In this document: in pieces, positions 36,099 to 40,385 of the stretch
Layout of the letters: every line of letters begins with the position of its first letter
How positions within the stretch are numbered: the first letter of the stretch is position 1
Source of the DNA: Chloroflexota bacterium
GTDB taxonomy: Bacteria; Chloroflexota; Anaerolineae; Aggregatilineales; Phototrophicaceae
Assembly: GCA_014338005.1 (NCBI GenBank)
Contig: QUBZ01000081.1
Span: forward strand, 1-40,385
Direction of reading: 5' to 3'
DNA length: 40,385 nt
The notes under the pieces: model-generated
What the model saw: only the letters and a program-made list of their open reading frames with translations
What the model was told of the DNA's origin: nothing
Databases searched by the model: none
Made by a program: the position numbers and the translations under genes

Positions 36099-37154
36099 AT
36101 GGTCAAAACGCTTGTTTTACGGCTGGACGCGCGCCAGCCCGATTCCCATCTGATCGAACGGGCGGCGGCTGCCCTTCGGGAGGGAGGACTGGTGGCTTTT
36201 CCGACCGAAACGGTATATGGTCTGGGTGCGGACGCCACCAGCGCGCCGGCTGTCAGCCGCATCTTTGCGGCCAAAGGCCGCCCGGCATCCGACCCGATCA
36301 TCGTGCATTTATACGATCTGGCGCAGTTGGAACAGATAGCCGTTGGTGTGCCGAGTCTGGCTTATGATCTGGCGCGCCGCTTCTGGCCGGGGCCGCTGAC
36401 GCTGGTTTTGAGGCGGGGCGAACGTATTCCCCCCAATGTTTCCGCCGGGCTGGAAACCGTCGCGGTGCGAATGCCCGATCACCCGGCTGCGCTGGCGCTG
36501 TTCCGGGCGGCGGACTTGCCGGTGGCCGCGCCCAGCGCCAACCGCTTCGCCCGCCCCAGCGCGACGACGGCGGCGCACGTTCTGGAAGACCTGGACGGTC
36601 GAATAGATGTGGTGCTGGACGGCGGCCCGACCGTCATCGGTCTGGAATCGACCGTGCTGGATTTGACGAAACCCGCCCCGGCGGTGCTGCGCCCTGGCGG
36701 CATCACGCTGGAAATGCTGCGGGCGGTTATCCCGGATGTGGCGCTGGTTTCGCGCCATTTACAGCCCGACGATGCCGGAATCGAAGCGCCGGGTATGCTG
36801 CTCAAACATTATTCGCCGCGCGCGGAACTGCTGCTGTTCACCGGCGAGCCGGAGCGGGTTATCCCGCGAATGCAGGCCGCCGTGAAGGATTACCTGCAAG
36901 CGGGGCAGCGGGTGGGTATTCTACTGCCGGATGAGGACGCCGACGTTTTTGAAGGCGCGGATGTGCTGGTGTTTCGTCTGGGCGCGCGGGAAAACCTGGC
37001 GCAGCTTGGCGCGAATTTATTCACCGGCCTGCGAGAATTAGATCGCCGGTCGGCAGACGTGATTTTAACCCGCGCCGTCGAACGTTCCGGGCTGGGGGTC
37101 GCCATTTATGACCGTCTGCTGCGTGCCGCCGAGGGGCGTATTATAGCCTGCTGA
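36099..37154 (+). CDS. L-threonylcarbamoyladenylate synthase (Sua5/YwlC)
   Basis: 351 residues from ATG at 36099; a GTG one codon before is possible. The YrdC domain (about 10-200) shows ALREGGLVAFPTETVYGLGADA, AAKGRPASDPIIVH and VAAPSANRFARPSATTAAHV, which bind ATP, bicarbonate and threonine. A C-terminal Sua5 domain (about 215-350) makes it the two-domain Sua5 class, and it includes APGMLLKHYSPRAELLLF. The enzyme makes the threonylcarbamoyl-AMP used for t6A37 tRNA modification. The gene stands alone and converges with the glycoside hydrolase gene, 15 bases apart. Confidence 0.95.
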   Translation: MVKTLVLRLDARQPDSHLIERAAAALREGGLVAFPTETVYGLGADATSAPAVSRIFAAKGRPASDPIIVHLYDLAQLEQIAVGVPSLAYDLARRFWPGPLTLVLRRGERIPPNVSAGLETVAVRMPDHPAALALFRAADLPVAAPSANRFARPSATTAAHVLEDLDGRIDVVLDGGPTVIGLESTVLDLTKPAPAVLRPGGITLEMLRAVIPDVALVSRHLQPDDAGIEAPGMLLKHYSPRAELLLFTGEPERVIPRMQAAVKDYLQAGQRVGILLPDEDADVFEGADVLVFRLGARENLAQLGANLFTGLRELDRRSADVILTRAVERSGLGVAIYDRLLRAAEGRIIAC

Positions 37155-37169
37155 TATTTTCGGCTGCGA

Positions 37170-38927
37170 TCAGGCGTTGTGGCCGGGCTGCTGCCAGGCA
37201 GTTTCTTCGAGGGCGAGTTCGATGAACAGCGCCGCCGACCAGCCGAACATGGGGGCGGCTTTGGGCGGTCGCTCTCCCGTCAGCGGGTGGTAATACTCGT
37301 AGATGTCGTCCTGCCCCATTACCAGCGCCAGTGTCCGTCGCCGCAGCTCCGCCGCCCACATCTCATACCCTGACTGCTTCAGCCCCTCCACCAGCAGGTA
37401 GTTGATGTTGATCCAGCTCGGCCCGCGCCACATCTGCCAGGGGTCGAAAGCCGGGTCGTCCAGCGCCACCGTCGGTACGGGGAAGGGCGTCCAGAACTGC
37501 TGCGGGTCGGTCAGGGTCGCCACCAGCCGGTCGCCGACGGGGCGCGGCAGCCGCCCGGTGAGCAGCGGCAGCAGGCCGAAGGGCGTGCGGGTGGGCAGCA
37601 GCGCGTCGGCGTGGCGGGCGCGGAACAGCCCGGTCTGTTCGTCCCACAGGTGGGTGAGCATGGCGTCCAGCAGGCGGACGGCCTCGGCGCGGTGGCGGGC
37701 AGCGGCTTCGGTCTGGCCGAGCATCTCGGCGATGGCGGCCAGGCTGTCGTGCTGCAAGACCAGGTAGGTGTTCAGATCAGGTGAGACGACCGGCATCCCG
37801 GCATCCCACAGCGGGCTGTCGTCCAGGCCGGAGGAGAAGGGATGCTGGTACAGGCACAAGCCGTCGGGGGCGCGGTTGACGTTCATCCACCAGGCGTTCC
37901 AGCGGGTGAGCGGGTCGTAGATCTCGGCCAGGAAGTCGGGGTGAGGGTGGCTTTCCTGCATCTTCAGCACCGCCCAGGTGATGATGGGCGGTTTGGTGAC
38001 ATCGGCATCCACCGGCTGGGCGAGGTGCGTGACCAGCCCTTCGTCGTGGATGGCGTCAGGCAGCATCCCGTCGGGGCGCTGGTGATCGAGGACGATGCGA
38101 AGCTGGTCTTCGGCCAGTTGCAAATCCACATGGCGGTAAGCCAGGGCGTGGAAGACCTGATCCCAGTGCCAAACGCCGACGTAGTGGACTTTGGAGGGCA
38201 GCAGGGCCTCGCGGGTGAAGAAGTAGCGGGTGTTGACCAGACCGGAGCGCATGATCCACCAGGCGTAATCGTACTGGGGGCGGAGGTGATCGAGAACCGG
38301 CGGCACGGCATCAAACCAGGCGTCCCAGCGGCGGCGGGCAGCGTCGAGGGCGGCGGCGGGGTCGGGGATGGAGCGGTTGAAACCCAGGCGGGGCGTGATG
38401 TTGAGCAGCAGCGCCTGGCCGGCGTGGGCGTCAAGCTGGAGGGTGGCCTGGAAGTGGTCGGCGTCGAGTGGGTCGAGGTGGTTGGCGAGGATGCGGGCGT
38501 TGGTGGTGTAGGCCAGGTTGCGTTTGCCGCGCAGGGTGGCGCCGCGAAAGTCGGCGGCGGCCTGCTGGGCGTAGAGGCTGAAACGCAGGCCGCAGCGGGC
38601 GGATGGCAGGCTGAGCAGCAGGGTTTCAGGGTCGAGGAACAGCCAGGTGAAGCGCCCCAGAGCGGTGGTGATGGACACGGCATGGGGCGTGGTTTCGACG
38701 TTCAGCTCGGTGAGGGGCTGGCCGTCGGAGTCGAGGAAGGTGAAGTCGGTGACGAGGGGCGGACGCTGGCGGTAGTGGCCGACCTCGGCTTCCCACTTGA
38801 CCCAGCGTTCGGCCAGGCGGATGGCGAACTGGTGCTGGCTGCGGAACAGCAGCAGCCGCGAGCCGCGATCGGTGAAGGGGATGCTGGTCAGGTTGATACG
38901 GTTGTGCAGTCGTTCCGCGCCGCTCAC
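37170..38927 (-). CDS. GH63-like glycoside hydrolase, probable glucosyl/mannosylglycerate hydrolase
   Basis: 585 residues, GTG start with GGAGGG just upstream. N-terminal beta-rich part, then an (alpha/alpha)6 barrel. Barrel motifs match mannosylglycerate hydrolases: VGVWHWDQVFHALAYRH, SSGLDDSPLWDAGMP, MWRGPSWININYLL, YEYYHPLTGE and FGWSAALF. The Asp of GLDDSP and a Glu near EYYHPLTGE are the likely acid/base pair, by analogy to MGH enzymes. The gene is next to a glucosyl-3-phosphoglycerate synthase on the same strand, so hydrolysis of glucosylglycerate to glucose and glycerate is the best guess. No signal peptide, so it is cytosolic. A trehalase- or mannosidase-like substrate is the alternative. 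Confidence 0.85.
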   Translation of the reverse strand: MSGAERLHNRINLTSIPFTDRGSRLLLFRSQHQFAIRLAERWVKWEAEVGHYRQRPPLVTDFTFLDSDGQPLTELNVETTPHAVSITTALGRFTWLFLDPETLLLSLPSARCGLRFSLYAQQAAADFRGATLRGKRNLAYTTNARILANHLDPLDADHFQATLQLDAHAGQALLLNITPRLGFNRSIPDPAAALDAARRRWDAWFDAVPPVLDHLRPQYDYAWWIMRSGLVNTRYFFTREALLPSKVHYVGVWHWDQVFHALAYRHVDLQLAEDQLRIVLDHQRPDGMLPDAIHDEGLVTHLAQPVDADVTKPPIITWAVLKMQESHPHPDFLAEIYDPLTRWNAWWMNVNRAPDGLCLYQHPFSSGLDDSPLWDAGMPVVSPDLNTYLVLQHDSLAAIAEMLGQTEAAARHRAEAVRLLDAMLTHLWDEQTGLFRARHADALLPTRTPFGLLPLLTGRLPRPVGDRLVATLTDPQQFWTPFPVPTVALDDPAFDPWQMWRGPSWININYLLVEGLKQSGYEMWAAELRRRTLALVMGQDDIYEYYHPLTGERPPKAAPMFGWSAALFIELALEETAWQQPGHNA

Positions 38928-38972
38928 GTTCGCCCTCCGGCCTAATTCAGAATTTATGGAAAAACAAGGAAT

Positions 38973-38996
38973 AGGCCGGACAGTATAAACCGGCCT
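38973..38996 (-). terminator. Hairpin between gpgS and the hydrolase
   Basis: 7-base stem AGGCCGG / CCGGCCT with a 10-base loop, 56 bases past the gpgS stop. On the minus strand it is followed by ATTCCTTGTTTTTCC, a displaced U-rich tract. Moderate terminator. It suggests that the hydrolase can be transcribed separately from gpgS. Confidence 0.55.
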
Positions 38997-39051
38997 TTAT
39001 ACCTTAATTACCAAATCATGCCACCATCCGGCGGCTAAATCAACGGGAATT

Positions 39052-40385
39052 CTAACTGAGGTCGGCGATGCCGTATTTTTCTCGATAGGCGGGGACGGTT
39101 ATCATCGGCGGACGCTCAACATCCCCAATTTCGGCGATGTCCAGCGCAAAACGTTCCGGCTCCTGCACTACCAGCTTCATGCTGCGGTTGGCTTTATCCA
39201 AAAGCTGCACGCCATAGCGCCCTTCCAGGCGCGCGATAAAAACCTGCAAAATCGCAAACGACATCTTGCTCAGGTTAAGCAGGGGTTGGTTATGATGGAC
39301 GCGCACTTCCAGGTCGCTCTGGGCGATTCCGGCCAGGCCGTAGCGTTCGTGGAGGTCTATAATCAGACCGGTTTCGACGCCGTAACCGCTGAAAAACGGC
39401 ACCTGTTCCAGCGCCTCGCGCCGCCCGGCATATTCGCCCGAAAGCGGCTGAATGATGCCGGAGAGTTCGGGATAAAACAGGTTGAGAAGCGGCCTCGCCA
39501 CCAGTTCGGTCACGCGCCCACCGCCAAAAGCCTGAATTTTGCCGTTCACCTGAATCGGGCGCGCGTAGAAGCCTTTCACATACTGGATTTGCTGGTGTTT
39601 GAGCAGGGGGCCGATTAACCCGTACAGAAAACGCGGGTGAATGTTGGTGATGTCCGTATCCACCCAGGCGATGATGTCCCCTTTGGTCACATACAGGCTT
39701 TTCCAGAGCGCCTCGCCCTTGCCGCTAAATGAACCGACTTCATGGCGCAGGATTTCCTGATGAATATAGGTGGGGATGCCGTTTTCCTGGGCGATGGCAA
39801 CGGTATTATCGGTCGAGCTGCTGTCAATCAGCACGATTTCGTCTATCAGCGGCATGTCGTCCATCAACGCTTTTTTCAGCGTGCTAATCACCGCTCCAAC
39901 GGTTTCCTGTTCGTTAAGCGCCGGCAGCGCCAGGCTGATGCTCAGGCCGCGTTTTTCCTTAAGCGATACTAACTCCCGCAGATCGCTGAATTCGCCGCTG
40001 TGGAAGGTGTTTTCGGCGAACCACCGATCCACGCGGGTGGACAGGTTTTCTTCGGGCATCCGCAGTGGTTTCGGTTGGTGAAACTCCAGCGCCTCCTGCT
40101 GTGTGCCGCGTACCAGGACGACCGGCAGTTTCGCGCGTTGGTAGACTTCTTCCACGATGATACCGGATGGTTCGCCTTTTTCGGGGCGGCGGAACGATGC
40201 GCCCATAACCACAGCTTTATGCCCGGCGGCCTCGCGGACGATGCCATTGGTGATGGCAGTGACGGCGGTCACGGTGCGGGCGATTTGCGGCACTGCGCGC
40301 ATGACCAGTTCCAGGTCGGGGGCGGTGCGGCGTCGGTCGGCGGCATGGAACAGCGTGATCGAATCTTCGGCGGCCAGCGCCTGCG
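39052..40385 (-). CDS. gpgS: Universal-stress-protein domain fused to glucosyl-3-phosphoglycerate synthase, 5' end beyond window
   Basis: At least 443 residues are visible, and the frame stays open to the right edge. The first ~95 residues look like the C-terminal two thirds of a UspA domain: AAEDSITLFHAAD, GHKAVVMGASFRRPEKGEPSG and KLPVVLVRG. The GT-A glycosyltransferase follows from about ISLALPALNEQETVGAVI, with IDSSSTDNTVAIA, the metal motif WVDTDITNIHP and the phosphoglycerate region GSFSGKGEALWKS. FSGYGVETGLIIDL is typical of GpgS. It transfers glucose from an NDP-glucose to 3-phosphoglycerate. The phosphatase GpgP that would finish glucosylglycerate is not here. An ATG at 40300-40302 inside the USP part is a poor start. 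Confidence 0.88.
   Translation of the reverse strand, partial: QALAAEDSITLFHAADRRRTAPDLELVMRAVPQIARTVTAVTAITNGIVREAAGHKAVVMGASFRRPEKGEPSGIIVEEVYQRAKLPVVLVRGTQQEALEFHQPKPLRMPEENLSTRVDRWFAENTFHSGEFSDLRELVSLKEKRGLSISLALPALNEQETVGAVISTLKKALMDDMPLIDEIVLIDSSSTDNTVAIAQENGIPTYIHQEILRHEVGSFSGKGEALWKSLYVTKGDIIAWVDTDITNIHPRFLYGLIGPLLKHQQIQYVKGFYARPIQVNGKIQAFGGGRVTELVARPLLNLFYPELSGIIQPLSGEYAGRREALEQVPFFSGYGVETGLIIDLHERYGLAGIAQSDLEVRVHHNQPLLNLSKMSFAILQVFIARLEGRYGVQLLDKANRSMKLVVQEPERFALDIAEIGDVERPPMITVPAYREKYGIADLS

Noticed and set aside
37842..38945. Plus-strand open frame of 367 codons
   Set aside because: It is the complement of the GH63-like hydrolase, Val/Gly/Gln-rich and low in complexity, with no domain signal.

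Overview
The window looks like an ordinary chromosomal stretch of a GC-rich bacterium, most likely a Chloroflexota member near Anaerolineae. That placement is an inference. It rests on large secreted proteins with DUF4397 and SH3 repeats, a baseplate-J-like membrane protein next to alaS/ruvX/mltG, the glucosylglycerate gene pair and proline/threonine-rich linkers behind lipoprotein signals. I found no rRNA, tRNA, CRISPR array, intact insertion sequence or prophage.

Layout. 130-2456 (minus): a four-gene zinc-starvation operon of an unknown 195-residue protein, cysteine-poor paralogues of ribosomal proteins S14 and L28, and a CobW-type GTPase, with palindromes upstream. 2643-5461 (minus): tatD, gmd and rmd, giving GDP-rhamnose synthesis. 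5491-10368 (minus): two large exported DUF4397 proteins, one also carrying SH3-like repeats. 10488-12815 (minus): a PfkB kinase and S-adenosylhomocysteinase, probably adenosine recycling. 12948-17131: nicotinate phosphoribosyltransferase, an orphan CpaF-like ATPase, nicotinamidase and a membrane-anchored DsbA-like protein. 17281-18622 (plus): a pyrimidine-nucleoside phosphorylase whose last ~43 codons are out of frame. 18595-25345 (minus): a compact run of alaS, baseplate-J-like protein, ruvX, mltG and a periplasmic-binding lipoprotein behind a near-consensus promoter. 25346-25686: the only gene-poor gap over 300 bases, holding the alaS promoter and a decayed HNH endonuclease. 25687-26928 (plus): tyrS. 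26925-29202 (minus): cyclic-nucleotide-binding protein, TauE/SafE permease and zinc alcohol dehydrogenase. 29388-32670 (plus): rtcB, a lone CoA-transferase beta subunit and a BaiN-type flavoprotein, behind a promoter overlapped by a perfect palindrome. 32671-36016 (minus): peptide-type solute-binding protein, secG and a C-terminal processing protease. 36099-37154 (plus): threonylcarbamoyl-AMP synthase. 37170-40385 (minus): a GH63-like glucosyl/mannosylglycerate hydrolase and a glucosyl-3-phosphoglycerate synthase fused behind a universal-stress-protein domain, cut by the right edge.

Most genes are housekeeping. The less ordinary items are the unknown lead gene of the zinc-starvation operon, the stress-domain fusion to glucosyl-3-phosphoglycerate synthase, the palindrome on the rtcB promoter, the HNH remnant, the frameshifted phosphorylase and the orphan ATPase lacking secretion-ATPase signatures. 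I see no clear evidence of a wholly new multi-gene system.
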